Source: Sunxiuqinia sp965230765 (GTDB lineage Bacteria; Bacteroidota; Bacteroidia; Bacteroidales; Prolixibacteraceae). From it: a stretch of DNA of 64,000 nt. Shown in pieces: positions 1 to 9,131 of this stretch (the first letter of the stretch is position 1; each line of letters starts with the position of its first letter). A program made the translations under genes and the position numbers. Below the pieces are notes generated by a model. It worked only from the letters and a program-made list of their open reading frames with translations. It was not told the DNA's origin and did not search any database. Location of the stretch: the NCBI GenBank assembly GCA_965230765.1, contig CBDDLR010000001.1, forward strand, positions 62,001 to 126,000. Reading direction: 5' to 3'.

Positions 1-869
1 AAAAACAACGATCCGCCAGCCATTCGGTAACAAACAATTTGAGGTGTTTTTATCACACCTGCTTCTAAAGAAACAGTGCCACTTGCCAAAACCGCCACTT
101 CAGCATGTTGAAGAACTTCATAGGTTTTTCCTGAAATTACTTTTACAGGGTAGCCTTTCAACAATTCATTGTAAACCGCTCTCTCAATATTTGGGGCAGC
201 AGTAACTAAAATCTGATAATCAGAAAACGAAGAAGCAGCATCGAGCATTCGTGGTAAAAGCGAACGAATTTCCTGCAAACGGCTTCCAGGCGACAGGGCA
301 ATAACAGGCTTATTTTCTATTTGGTTGGAAGAAGTAAATTCATCAAAATCCTTCGGTTTCAAACTTGATACAATTGCATCCAACACAGGATTTCCAATAT
401 AATTTACATCATAATTAAGCTGCTTATAAAATTCAGTTTCAAAAGGAAGGATAGTAAACATTTCATCAACAAATGCCCGAATCTTTTTGATGCGATGCTT
501 TTTCCATGCCCATATTTTTGGAGAAATATAATAATAAACTTTTATGCCATGCTTTTTGGCAAACTCGGCCATTCGTAAATTAAATCCCGGATAATCTACA
601 AGTATCAGAACATCCGGCTTAAAATCCAGGATATCTTTCTCGCAGGTTTCAAAGTTTTTCTTAATGGTTCGAAGGTTCATCAAAACTGGGATAAAACCCA
701 TAAAAGCCATTTCCCGATAGTGCTTCTTCAACTGCATTCCGGCCTGCTCCATCAGTTCACCACCAAAACCACGAAGCTCAGCCTGTTGATCAAGTTTTTT
801 GATCTCAATTATAAGATTCGATGCGTGTAAATCACCAGATGCTTCGCCTGCAATAAAATAGTACCTCAT
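1..869 (-). CDS. lpxB: Lipid-A-disaccharide synthase LpxB (C-terminus beyond window)
   Basis: This glycosyltransferase (GT19) joins UDP-2,3-diacylglucosamine to lipid X, giving the disaccharide backbone of lipid A at the cytoplasmic face of the inner membrane. Only about 289 N-terminal residues are present because the gene runs off the left edge. The protein opens MRYYFIAGEASGDLHASN, which contains the GEASGD signature of the family, and an ALSPGSRLQEI segment near residues 190-200 is the second conserved block. The ATG ending at 869 sits one base after the stop of the small membrane protein gene, so surE, that gene and lpxB appear to form one minus-strand transcription unit. Family assignment is secure. 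Confidence 0.95.
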   Translation of the reverse strand, partial: MRYYFIAGEASGDLHASNLIIEIKKLDQQAELRGFGGELMEQAGMQLKKHYREMAFMGFIPVLMNLRTIKKNFETCEKDILDFKPDVLILVDYPGFNLRMAEFAKKHGIKVYYYISPKIWAWKKHRIKKIRAFVDEMFTILPFETEFYKQLNYDVNYIGNPVLDAIVSSLKPKDFDEFTSSNQIENKPVIALSPGSRLQEIRSLLPRMLDAASSFSDYQILVTAAPNIERAVYNELLKGYPVKVISGKTYEVLQHAEVAVLASGTVSLEAGVIKTPQIVCYRMAGGSLF

Positions 870-870
870 A

Positions 871-1173
871 TTAAAGGGCAGTTGAAATTAATACTATAAA
901 CGCATATAAGAAGGTAGCCATCAAAACCCCTCGTGCAGCCATATCCTTTTTCTGACGGTAATAGTGAAGAAACAAAATTAAATTGGGAACGACACAAAGT
1001 GACAATAGCTTGAAAAGCAATTGAAATTGCAGCATGCTTTTTAAGTAATCCACAAATCCAATTTCCTTATATTGAACCAGATAAATAATTAGAAAAATCA
1101 CCAATGGAAATACCAGCCCAGGATAAAAACCCTGACTTATTTTGCTAATATTTTTTGAAGGGGCTTCGCTCAT
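871..1173 (-). CDS. Small three-helix membrane protein between surE and lpxB
   Basis: A 100-residue protein of unknown function. A short polar N-terminus is followed by about three hydrophobic stretches (near residues 18-35, 48-68 and 82-99), with a basic YYRQKK loop between the second and third, so it is probably an inner-membrane protein. Its ATG overlaps the surE stop by one base (TAATG), which suggests translational coupling. The lpxB start follows one base after its own stop. The position between a nucleotidase and a lipid A enzyme hints at an envelope role, but nothing in the sequence gives a biochemical function. Confidence 0.75.
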   Translation of the reverse strand: MSEAPSKNISKISQGFYPGLVFPLVIFLIIYLVQYKEIGFVDYLKSMLQFQLLFKLLSLCVVPNLILFLHYYRQKKDMAARGVLMATFLYAFIVLISTAL

Positions 1174-1934
1174 TAGAACTTCCAGTCTTTCATTTTTTCA
1201 AAGGTCTCAAAACAAGTCATATCAACATTTACAGGGACAATTGATGCCAGTTGATTTTCGAGTGCGAACAAATCAGTACCCTCAACTTCGGGTTCAAAGT
1301 TTTTGAAGTATCCACTCATCCAATAGTATTCGCGGGAATGTGGATCTGTTCGCTTCTCAAACTCTTCCATCCATTTTCCTTTAGTTTGCCTGCATACCTG
1401 AACCCCCTTAACGTCCCCTTTGGGAATATTCACATTTAAACAGGTGAACAAAGGCAAGCCTTGCTCAAATACAGATTGAAAAATCCGGGCAACAGTCATT
1501 TTTGCTTTCGAAAAGTCTGCATCAGCCGCATAATCACAAATGGAAAAACCAATGGATGGCACTCCATGTAAACAGCCCTCAATAGCGGCACCCATCGTAC
1601 CTGAATACACAACACTAACCGATGAGTTTGCTCCGTGATTAATTCCGGAAACCACAAAATTTGGTGGACGATCTGTAAGCTGATTAAAACCAAGCTTCAC
1701 ACAATCTACAGGGGTTCCATTGCATTTATATGCAGTGTAACCTTCTTCCTCCGATACTTTTGTTGCCCGCAACGGCTTGTCAACTGTAATTGCACCAGAC
1801 ATACCCGACATGGGCAGCTCAGGGGCAACAACTATCACTTCGCCAAATAACCGCATTACCTCGGTTAACTCTTTTAAACCTTTTGCATGTATCCCATCAT
1901 CGTTGGAAACTAAAATCAGAGGAGTATCGTTCAT
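1173..1934 (-). CDS. surE: 5'/3'-nucleotidase SurE
   Basis: SurE is a metal-dependent phosphatase that removes the phosphate of 5'- and 3'-nucleoside monophosphates. The N-terminus MNDTPLILVSNDDG carries the SNDDG metal-binding signature, and a later VVSGINHGANSS segment matches the conserved SGIN-G-N metal site. The chosen ATG gives 253 residues, normal for the family. A TTG three codons upstream would add only MKN and is less likely. A TATATTTG -7 box lies about 20 bases upstream on the same strand. It is the first gene of the surE-membrane protein-lpxB run. Confidence 0.93.
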   Translation of the reverse strand: MNDTPLILVSNDDGIHAKGLKELTEVMRLFGEVIVVAPELPMSGMSGAITVDKPLRATKVSEEEGYTAYKCNGTPVDCVKLGFNQLTDRPPNFVVSGINHGANSSVSVVYSGTMGAAIEGCLHGVPSIGFSICDYAADADFSKAKMTVARIFQSVFEQGLPLFTCLNVNIPKGDVKGVQVCRQTKGKWMEEFEKRTDPHSREYYWMSGYFKNFEPEVEGTDLFALENQLASIVPVNVDMTCFETFEKMKDWKF

Positions 1935-1953
1935 ATTTTTCAAAATTGAAACA

Positions 1954-1961
1954 CAAATATA
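1954..1961 (-). promoter_or_regulatory. -7 promoter box for surE
   Basis: On the minus strand the sequence reads TATATTTG, an exact match to the Bacteroidota -7 consensus TAnnTTTG, about 20 bases before the surE ATG. No good -33 TTTG is seen at the usual spacing. The rest of the 311-base divergent gap (1935-2245) is AT-rich, and I see nothing else in it. Confidence 0.5.
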
Positions 1962-2245
1962 ACTTAATCCATGCTATGATTTTAAAAAACTCAAAAAACA
2001 TATTTCCATTTTTCTCACATTTTATTCATCCGCTAAAACCGCTTATTTTAAACATAAGTTGACTATTTTACATCTCTTTATTGCACATCAAAACCATGCT
2101 TGCTCGCCAAATTATTTTGATTTATTCCAAATAGGTTGTAACTTGTTAATCGCTAAACCGAACTGACCCATTCCTCTCATACACCAAAAATCAACGTTAA
2201 TCCTGTTTTTGCTAGTCCTTATTAATTAAATTACTAACTAAAATT

Positions 2246-2680
2246 ATGTGTATGAAAACTTTTTCTATCCTGATTGTTCTTATGTTTCTTATAACAACTG
2301 TTGGTTCTGCTCAGGAAGAGCCCAAACCAGTAAAGCATGAAAATGTAAGCTGGCATCAAGTTGTTTTAGTTGATTACAAACCCGGCAAAGTTGACAAAGC
2401 AAAGGAGATCATTAAACTTTATCAGGCAGCAGGACAAGCGGCTGAAACCGAAGCTCCTGAAATGATTTGGTTTATGTCAGGCGAATATGATCTGATGCTT
2501 ATTTGGACATTTGAGGATGGACCATCAGACCTTGAATGGAAATTTTCTCCTGATGGTGTAAAGTGGTGGAAAGAATTTATTAATCAGCAGGGATCCAAGG
2601 AAGAAGCTGAAAAAATCCAGGCTAAATACATGGATTTGATCGATAGCTACACAAGCTATCTGGCAATTAAAAACTTATAG
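2246..2680 (+). CDS. Secreted protein of unknown function
   Basis: A 144-residue protein with a clear signal peptide (hydrophobic residues about 5-20) ending GSAQ, so the mature protein would begin with Gln. The mature part is rich in Trp, Glu and Lys. Its WHQVVLVDYKPGKVDKAKEI and YDLMLIWTFED segments suggest alternating beta strands and helices, reminiscent of small dimeric alpha/beta-barrel proteins, but I cannot assign a family. A second ATG two codons in (MKTFSIL) is equally possible as the start. It stands alone, 133 bases before a VOC gene. Confidence 0.75.
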   Translation: MCMKTFSILIVLMFLITTVGSAQEEPKPVKHENVSWHQVVLVDYKPGKVDKAKEIIKLYQAAGQAAETEAPEMIWFMSGEYDLMLIWTFEDGPSDLEWKFSPDGVKWWKEFINQQGSKEEAEKIQAKYMDLIDSYTSYLAIKNL

Positions 2681-2813
2681 TAAAAGGCATACTGCTTAGG
2701 AGTGTTTACAGGGATAACTATTTCCATTTCAAACGGGGGAAGGAAGGTTATCCCTTTTCTTGAACTCACTCCTTAATTTACTTGTTTATCTAATTACACT
2801 TAATTTTTATATC

Positions 2814-3197
2814 ATGGTAACACCAAAAAATGCTATTGTTTGGGCAGAAATACCAGTATTAAATTTTGACCGTGCTAAAGAATTTTATTCCCGAATTTTT
2901 GATTTTGAAATGACCGAAATGGAAATGAACACATTCCGAATGGGCTTTTTTCCAATGGAACAAGAAGAGGACGGAGTTGGAGGTGCTATAGTGCAAGGAG
3001 AAGGCTATATTCCAAGTGCTCTTGGTTCTAAAATTTACTTAAACGGTGGAGAAGACTTAACTAATGTTTTGGATAGAATTTTTGTTGCAGGAGGTAAGGT
3101 GATTTTACCAAAAACCCAGATAACTGAAGAAATTGGATATTTTGCAATTTTTGAGGATACTGAAGGAAATCATGTTTGTCTGCATTCCAGGAAATAG
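2814..3197 (+). CDS. VOC (glyoxalase/bleomycin-resistance fold) family protein
   Basis: A 127-residue single-domain member of the vicinal oxygen chelate superfamily. It opens with IVWAEIPVLNFDRAKEFYS, the typical first strand and helix, and ends with GYFAIFEDTEGNHVCLHS, the typical metal-ligand strand with a DTEGN turn. VOC proteins are small metal-dependent or metal-free enzymes and binding proteins, so the substrate cannot be told. The ATG at 2814 is preferred over an upstream TTG, whose extra 18 residues are hydrophobic and do not belong to the fold. Confidence 0.85.
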   Translation: MVTPKNAIVWAEIPVLNFDRAKEFYSRIFDFEMTEMEMNTFRMGFFPMEQEEDGVGGAIVQGEGYIPSALGSKIYLNGGEDLTNVLDRIFVAGGKVILPKTQITEEIGYFAIFEDTEGNHVCLHSRK

Positions 3198-3237
3198 AAA
3201 AATGTGTTAACTTCAAGTCAATAAGCAAAATTGACAA

Positions 3238-4791
3238 ATGACAATACAACTTTCTGTAGCAAAATCAAGTTATCTGCTTGTCTTGATTTTCCTTTTTTTC
3301 TTTTGTTGCAAATCTGAACAAGAAGATAGCCAACCAAATATTCTATTGATTTGTGTTGATGATATGGGATGGTCCGACCTGGGATGCTATGGAAGTGAAA
3401 TCAATACACCAAATATCGACAAGATCGCGGCAGAAGGAATGCGCTTTAGGAATTGTTACAATACTTCAAAGTGTTTCCCTTCCAGAGCTTGTTTATTGAC
3501 AGGTGTTTATGCTCAGGATTGCGGATACGATAAAACCCATAAAAATCCAATTAGGAATGCAGTCACCTTAGGCGAAGTACTTAAGAAAGCTGGCTATAAT
3601 ACTTTTTGGTCAGGCAAACATCATGGCCTTGAAAATCCAACAGATCGAGGATTTGATCGTTACTTTGGACTTAAAGATGGGGCATGCAATCACTTCAATC
3701 CGGGGCTCCCCAGACCAGGTGAACCTAAACCAGCACAAAAAAGAAACGACAGGGAGTGGGCAATCGATAGTATGATATATAAACCATACACTCCCGCAGA
3801 TAATGATTTCTATTCAACAGACTACTTCACCAATTATGCTATTGATTATTTGAAAGAAAACAAAAAAAGTGGCAAACCATTCTTTTTATACCTGGCTTAT
3901 ACCGCTCCTCATGATCCTTTAATGGCCTGGCCGGATGATATTGAAAAATATAAAGGCAAGTACAACAAAGGCTATGGCTACATCCGGGGAAATAGATATG
4001 AAAAACAATTTAAGCTGGGCATAATTGATTCTACTTATCAGTTATCAGAAGCTACTTACAAATCCTGGGACAGCCTTTCAACAGACGAAATGAAATATGA
4101 AGCGAAGGTCATGGAAGTTTATGCCGCAATGATAGACCGAATTGACCAAAATATTGGACGTGTATTGAAGCAACTGGAAAAGAGCGGATACCTTGAAAAT
4201 ACCATTATCTTTTTTGTATCAGATAATGGGGCGTCTGCAGAAGTTGTGGGTTTAAATAACGATAATGATCTGGCTCCAATAGGATCAATGGGAAGGTGGA
4301 TTTCCCTTGGTGCTGATTGGGCAAACGTAGCCAATACCCCTTTCAGGTATTATAAAAATTACAGCTTTGAAGGAGGCATAAACACGCCTTTTATCGCTTA
4401 TTGGCCTGAAAAAATCAAACCCAATTCATTTAGCGACTTCCCCGGACATTTTATTGATTTTATGCCAACACTTCTGGAAATTTCGAATGCTGAATATCCC
4501 GAAATACATAATGGTCAATTCATCACTCCTTTGCGAGGACAAAGCTTAGTGCCAGTTTTTAATGGAACGCAAAACGAACGAACTGAACCATTGTTTTGGG
4601 AATGGAAAAACGGGCAGGCCATGCGCCTTGATGATTGGAAAATCGTTCGGAACAACCAACAAGACAGATGGAGTTTGTACAATATCAAAAATGATCCTAC
4701 TGAAATAAACGACCTATCAGTTAAAAATATTGATCTAGTCCAAAAACTGGACAGTATTTATCACAAGTGGAATGGCTCACTAGTAAACTAA
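3238..4791 (+). CDS. Sulfatase (arylsulfatase family S1), exported lipoprotein
   Basis: Type I sulfatase that hydrolyses sulfate esters using a formylglycine made from the Cys of a C-x-P-S-R motif. Here Cys79 lies in KCFPSRACLLTG, so activity would need an anaerobic (anSME) or aerobic maturase, not seen in this window. The N-terminal strand PNILLICVDDMGWSDLGCYG supplies metal-ligating aspartates, and SDNGA near residue 330 supplies another. A hydrophobic N-terminus ends in FFFCCKSEQ, so it is probably a lipoprotein. The 517-residue length is normal. No SusCD pair or glycosidase is adjacent, so the sulfated substrate is unknown. Confidence 0.92.
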   Translation: MTIQLSVAKSSYLLVLIFLFFFCCKSEQEDSQPNILLICVDDMGWSDLGCYGSEINTPNIDKIAAEGMRFRNCYNTSKCFPSRACLLTGVYAQDCGYDKTHKNPIRNAVTLGEVLKKAGYNTFWSGKHHGLENPTDRGFDRYFGLKDGACNHFNPGLPRPGEPKPAQKRNDREWAIDSMIYKPYTPADNDFYSTDYFTNYAIDYLKENKKSGKPFFLYLAYTAPHDPLMAWPDDIEKYKGKYNKGYGYIRGNRYEKQFKLGIIDSTYQLSEATYKSWDSLSTDEMKYEAKVMEVYAAMIDRIDQNIGRVLKQLEKSGYLENTIIFFVSDNGASAEVVGLNNDNDLAPIGSMGRWISLGADWANVANTPFRYYKNYSFEGGINTPFIAYWPEKIKPNSFSDFPGHFIDFMPTLLEISNAEYPEIHNGQFITPLRGQSLVPVFNGTQNERTEPLFWEWKNGQAMRLDDWKIVRNNQQDRWSLYNIKNDPTEINDLSVKNIDLVQKLDSIYHKWNGSLVN

Positions 4792-4806
4792 GTTAAATGA
4801 GTGTAT

Positions 4807-5961
4807 CTACCTTAAAACAAAGTTAATCGGTACTGTATAACTTACACATACTTTTTTACCGTCCTTTTCTCCCGGTATCCAATTCCTCAAGGTTTTTACT
4901 ACTCTTAATGCCTCATTGTCTAAATCAAAATCAACGCTTTTAACAATTTTGGCATTTATGACCTCACCATTTTCATTCACATCAAAATTCACAAAAACTT
5001 TTCCCTGATCACCTCTTTTTTGAGCACTTACCGGATATATTATACGCTCAGCTATATGTCTTCGAAGTCGCATTTCTCCTCCTTGATATTCCGGCATCTT
5101 GATATCGTCGAATTCACTCTTCTTTTTAGTAGAAAAAACTAACGGAAACAGATATTCATATTCAACAGGTTTTTCAGCTTTTAAAGCAGGCTTCCAAGGC
5201 ATTAGGCTCTCTTTAAATGCTGAATAAATAACTTCTTTAATTTCAGAGTTATCACCAATTGCCACCTGAACATTCTTCATCACACCAGAGGTATCAATAA
5301 TCCCAGAGACGAAATAAGTACCTTGTAAATCTTTTACTTTTATATGATCTGGAAACTTAAGATTTGATGTGAGACAGCTATAAAACACCTTCTCCCCTCC
5401 TGGAAATAAAGGAATTTGATCGGCTTCATTAACAGGCAAAAATTCCTTATACATCTCCACTAATGCTGGCTGAGGAAAATGTTTAAACACAACATCTTTA
5501 TACAAATGAGAAACTTGAATAATATCCTGATTGTCTAGCGAGTAACTTTTTGACACCCCATGATGAACTAAAGGAAAAACAGATAGTGCTTCCACTTCCT
5601 CAATGCATTTCTTGTTTTGGTATTTCCTTATTAAAAAACCATTTGTTGTAGTTTCAACCAATTCCAATTTAAATTTTTTAAGTACACTTTCGTACCTATC
5701 AATAATCTGAATGCTAAATCTATTCTCATCCTCCTTTTTAACAATCTGTTTATACATACCTTCAAACCACCTATTATTTCGTTTTTCAAAAAGGACTAAC
5801 TCGAATCTTTTTTTACTTATATCCCGATTCACAATTTTAGATTCAGCCAATAATGAATCTTCTACATACATACCATTCTTATCAAAGTATACAACCGGTT
5901 TAATTTGAGAATATCCTTTGATGACAGCGAACAATAGGATTAGTATCAGATATTTTTTCAT
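4807..5961 (-). CDS. Exported protein with two tandem TonB C-terminal-like domains
   Basis: A 384-residue protein with a signal peptide ending GYSQ and a Lys/Glu-rich region (about residues 20-185). Two TonB C-terminal-type modules follow. The first starts near IPLFPGGEKVFYSCL (about residue 190) and the second near MPEYQGGEMRLRRHI (about 292), each continuing into the G-x-V/Y-F-V-x-(3)-D-x-x-G and W-x-P signatures. Canonical TonB has one C-terminal domain and an uncleaved N-terminal anchor; this protein seems to be cleaved and lacks a Pro-rich linker. A role in energising transport is therefore doubtful, and a periplasmic binding role is equally possible. The stop faces the sulfatase stop. 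Confidence 0.75.
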   Translation of the reverse strand: MKKYLILILLFAVIKGYSQIKPVVYFDKNGMYVEDSLLAESKIVNRDISKKRFELVLFEKRNNRWFEGMYKQIVKKEDENRFSIQIIDRYESVLKKFKLELVETTTNGFLIRKYQNKKCIEEVEALSVFPLVHHGVSKSYSLDNQDIIQVSHLYKDVVFKHFPQPALVEMYKEFLPVNEADQIPLFPGGEKVFYSCLTSNLKFPDHIKVKDLQGTYFVSGIIDTSGVMKNVQVAIGDNSEIKEVIYSAFKESLMPWKPALKAEKPVEYEYLFPLVFSTKKKSEFDDIKMPEYQGGEMRLRRHIAERIIYPVSAQKRGDQGKVFVNFDVNENGEVINAKIVKSVDFDLDNEALRVVKTLRNWIPGEKDGKKVCVSYTVPINFVLR

Positions 5962-6031
5962 ATGAACTGGGATGTTTTGAATTCACAACGATAATAATAA
6001 ATAATATTCATTTGTTCAAAAAAAGCAACAA

Positions 6032-6946
6032 CTACTTTAATCCACGTTGAGCTATTCGATTCGAATAATTCATGATAAGTAAAGCTGCGGCAATTAATGC
6101 CATTCCGATAAGCGAAGTAAGGTTTGGCGATTCTTCGGGCAGGATTAGCCAGCTTAATATTGCCCCGGAAACGGGGATTAAAAATTTCCAGATATTCAGG
6201 ATGGAGACTTTTACTCCTGGCCTACGAAGTAAACTAAACCAGATCGAGAATGCTGCTGCCGAAAGAAAACTTAACCATCCAAGTGCTACATAATATTCAG
6301 TTGTTGGAGACTCCAGCCCGTACCCTTCAATAGGTATTGAAATGATCATTAAACCAATCCCACCAAAAAACAAGGAAGCTGAACTCATAACCACAGGTGA
6401 AATATTGGCGGGCTTTTTTGCAATAATAACATTTGAAAAACCTGAGACTACATTATTCATTAACAACAAAGCAACCCCCAGCAAGCTAACCTGCATGCCA
6501 ATCGGCAATTTCCCCGGGCCAAAACTGATTACTGCAACTCCTAAAATAGCCAGTATGATACTTAAGGTTTTCAGCCAATCCATTTTGTCGTTATGAAAAC
6601 TGAAATGCGAAACTACTGAAATAAAAAGCGGTGAAGAACCGATGATCATTGCGGCAACAGAAGCAGGGAGCATATTAATTCCTGCATAAAAAAGCATGTA
6701 CTGAACAACGGTTTGCAAACCTGAAATGAGTGCAATAAATTTCCAGTTTTCGAAAACCTGCTTCCAGTATTTACTGAAACTTCCAAAAAACAAGTACAAC
6801 ATGATACCTGAAATAAAGAATCGGACACCCGCAAACTGGAATGGGGTATGGTACTGCAACCCAATTTTCACACCAACAAAAGCAGATGACCAAAGCAGGC
6901 ATGCAACAATAGCCAGGAATACAGTATTTGAAAACAGGTTCTTCAT
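6032..6946 (-). CDS. EamA/DMT-superfamily transporter
   Basis: A 304-residue inner-membrane protein with about ten hydrophobic segments arranged as two EamA repeats, the pattern of drug/metabolite transporters. The first repeat begins FLAIVACLLWSSAFVGVKIG and the second contains a further WSLLRRPGVKVS-type loop. Substrates of the family range from amino acids to nucleotides and cannot be inferred here. The ATG at 6946 (MKNLFSN) is preferred to a TTG four codons upstream. It is single, divergent from phoH, with a 163-base gap between them. Confidence 0.9.
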   Translation of the reverse strand: MKNLFSNTVFLAIVACLLWSSAFVGVKIGLQYHTPFQFAGVRFFISGIMLYLFFGSFSKYWKQVFENWKFIALISGLQTVVQYMLFYAGINMLPASVAAMIIGSSPLFISVVSHFSFHNDKMDWLKTLSIILAILGVAVISFGPGKLPIGMQVSLLGVALLLMNNVVSGFSNVIIAKKPANISPVVMSSASLFFGGIGLMIISIPIEGYGLESPTTEYYVALGWLSFLSAAAFSIWFSLLRRPGVKVSILNIWKFLIPVSGAILSWLILPEESPNLTSLIGMALIAAALLIMNYSNRIAQRGLK

Positions 6947-7071
6947 TTGAGATGACAAAGGTGATCATTTAGATTATTCCCTCAAACAAACATTTTGAAA
7001 AAAAGGTCACGAAGTGCTTAGTTCTGATTGTGCTGTATGAAAACAATCAGAAAAAATCAAAACATTTTCGC

Positions 7072-7079
7072 TAATTTTG
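7072..7079 (+). promoter_or_regulatory. -7 promoter box for phoH
   Basis: TAATTTTG matches TAnnTTTG and lies 30 bases before the phoH ATG. This supports the ATG at 7110 as start, since an upstream TTG overlaps the box itself. No convincing -33 element is seen. Confidence 0.5.
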
Positions 7080-7109
7080 CAGCAAATAGTAGGAAGGACA
7101 AATCAATAT

Positions 7110-8093
7110 ATGTTTGAAAAACAAATTTTACTTGAAGGCGTTGACCCACTTGAGTTTTATGGCGTAAACAATCATAAAATTGACTTGATAAAAACGTTCT
7201 TCCCAAAGCTCAAAATTGTAAGCAGGGGAAACCAATTAATCATACATGGCGACGAAGCTGAAAGTGCTGCTTTCGAAAAGAAGTTTCAGTTACTCCTGGA
7301 TCATTACCATCAATTTAACATCCTGCCCGAAGATACCATCCATCAGGTGATGAACAACGACATGGATGCACTTAATGGGAACAATGGTGGTTCTCAGGAT
7401 TTATTACTACATGGCAACAGCGGTAAACCAATCAGGGCAAGAACACCAAACCAAAGGCTACTGGTAGAAGAATCTAAAAAAGCTGATTTGGTTTTTGCTA
7501 TTGGCCCTGCCGGAACAGGAAAAACATATACTGCAATTGCGCTGGCCGTGCGTGCACTGAAAAACAGGGAAATCAAGCGCATCATTTTAAGCCGTCCGGC
7601 TGTTGAGGCAGGCGAACGATTGGGTTTTTTGCCGGGTGATTTGAAAGAAAAGATCGACCCCTACCTGCAACCACTTTACGACGCACTGCAGGATATGATC
7701 CCTGCCAAAAAGCTGGAGGAATTTATGAAGGATGGAACCATTCAGATTGCACCACTCGCTTTTATGCGTGGACGAACCCTCAGCAATGCATTCGTAATTC
7801 TGGACGAGGCTCAAAACACCACGCTCAACCAACTTAAAATGTTCCTGACACGAATGGGCATGAACGCAAAATTCATCATCACCGGTGATGAAACACAAAT
7901 CGATTTGCCATCCATCAGCCAATCCGGACTGATACAAGCTAAACGAATCCTGAAAAACATTAAGGAGGTTTCGTTCGTTTTCTTTGACTCAAAGGATATT
8001 GTTCGTCACCGTTTGGTAAGAAAAATTGTGGACGCATATGACAAACACCATCAACAAAAATTAGCAGCGAAAGAAGAATCAAAAGATAAATAG
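7110..8093 (+). CDS. PhoH family ATPase
   Basis: A 327-residue cytoplasmic P-loop ATPase of the PhoH family, thought to act in RNA metabolism. The Walker A loop is GPAGTGKT near residues 132-139, Walker B is ILDEAQN near 230, and the family signatures SRPAVEAGERLGFLPGD and FMRGRTL are present. An N-terminal KH-like region (residues 1-110) precedes the ATPase, as is usual for this group. The start is set by the promoter box just upstream. In other Bacteroidota phoH is commonly followed directly by purC; here two unrelated genes lie between them. Confidence 0.93.
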   Translation: MFEKQILLEGVDPLEFYGVNNHKIDLIKTFFPKLKIVSRGNQLIIHGDEAESAAFEKKFQLLLDHYHQFNILPEDTIHQVMNNDMDALNGNNGGSQDLLLHGNSGKPIRARTPNQRLLVEESKKADLVFAIGPAGTGKTYTAIALAVRALKNREIKRIILSRPAVEAGERLGFLPGDLKEKIDPYLQPLYDALQDMIPAKKLEEFMKDGTIQIAPLAFMRGRTLSNAFVILDEAQNTTLNQLKMFLTRMGMNAKFIITGDETQIDLPSISQSGLIQAKRILKNIKEVSFVFFDSKDIVRHRLVRKIVDAYDKHHQQKLAAKEESKDK

Positions 8094-8099
8094 ATCAAT

Positions 8100-8107
8100 T
8101 ATCTTTG
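8100..8107 (+). promoter_or_regulatory. Possible -7 box of the ATPase/partner pair
   Basis: TATCTTTG matches TAnnTTTG between phoH and the ATPase gene. It lies only 7 bases before the ATG, so a transcript from it would be leaderless or nearly so. It may be a chance match in AT-rich DNA, but it would give the two-gene insert its own promoter. Confidence 0.25.
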
Positions 8108-8114
8108 TAGAAAG

Positions 8115-9131
8115 ATGAGAAATATTTTATCACATATTGAAATCAAAAACTTTAAATCAATCAAAGATTTAAAGATCGATAATTTAAGTGCAATTAACTT
8201 ATTCATAGGCAGGCCAAATGTTGGTAAATCAAATATTCTTGAAGCTCTAAGTATATTTTGCTTACCTTACTTAAAATTAAATACCAACCAAAAGTTAGCA
8301 AATCTTATTCGCGCTGACTTTATCAATGAATTGTTTCATGATGGTGATACCGAAAAGTCAATTTCAATTACCAGTAATTTGAGTCGGTTTTATTTTTCTA
8401 TGGAAACGAATGAGGTGAAAACCAATTCTTCCCCATTAGGCATTTCTGAACACATGACTGGATTTGGAATAAAAGATGTAAATCTTTCAATTGGGTTATC
8501 TGATAATATGCATATAACTGTTGAAGGATCTGAAATTGAGAAAAATCCATTCAAATCCTATCTGTTTAATCCTACAGGAAAACTTAAAAAAACTAATGTT
8601 CCATTTTTACTCCCTCCCTTTGGGAAAAACTTATTAAGTATCATTGAACGAAATCCTACATTAAAAAAAGATTTAATAAACTTATTCAAAGAATATAATC
8701 TTGATTTAGTTTTTGACCGGGCAAGTCAAGAATTAAAAATAATGAAAGAACAAAAAGGGAAAGAAATCTTTTTAATTCCTTATTCTTCAATTGCAGACAC
8801 ATTGCAACGAGTAATTTTCTACAAAACAGCGATTGCTTCCAACAACAGCTCCATTTTAATTTTTGAAGAACCAGAGGCAAATGCCTTCCCTCCATACATA
8901 AGTCATATTACTCATGAAATTATTGATTCAAGTAGCAATCAATTTATATTATCAACCCACAGTCCTTATGTAATAAACGATTTTTTAGAACATGCCAGAG
9001 AAGAATTATCAATCTATCTAACTGATTATAAAAATGGGGAGACTATTGTAAAAAGGTTGTCAAAAAAAGAATTAGATGAAATTTATCAATATGGTGTTGA
9101 TCTACTCTTTAATCATGAACGTTTTTTATAA
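8115..9131 (+). CDS. AAA ATPase (OLD/RloA-like), putative defence ATPase
   Basis: A 338-residue ATPase of the SMC/OLD-like class. It opens LSHIEIKNFKSIKDLKI, the usual first strands, followed by Walker A GRPNVGKS at residues 32-39. Near the C-terminus ILIFEEPEA (Glu251/Glu252) is Walker B and LSTHSPYVINDF is the histidine switch. Unlike true OLD nucleases it has no C-terminal TOPRIM domain; its partner gene overlaps the stop by one base (TAATG). Such ATPase-plus-small-partner pairs are typical of phage-defence modules such as RloA/RloB, AbiL and PARIS. Base composition is clearly more AT-rich than the flanking phoH and purC, which suggests acquisition. The defence role is inference. Confidence 0.8.
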   Translation: MRNILSHIEIKNFKSIKDLKIDNLSAINLFIGRPNVGKSNILEALSIFCLPYLKLNTNQKLANLIRADFINELFHDGDTEKSISITSNLSRFYFSMETNEVKTNSSPLGISEHMTGFGIKDVNLSIGLSDNMHITVEGSEIEKNPFKSYLFNPTGKLKKTNVPFLLPPFGKNLLSIIERNPTLKKDLINLFKEYNLDLVFDRASQELKIMKEQKGKEIFLIPYSSIADTLQRVIFYKTAIASNNSSILIFEEPEANAFPPYISHITHEIIDSSSNQFILSTHSPYVINDFLEHAREELSIYLTDYKNGETIVKRLSKKELDEIYQYGVDLLFNHERFL

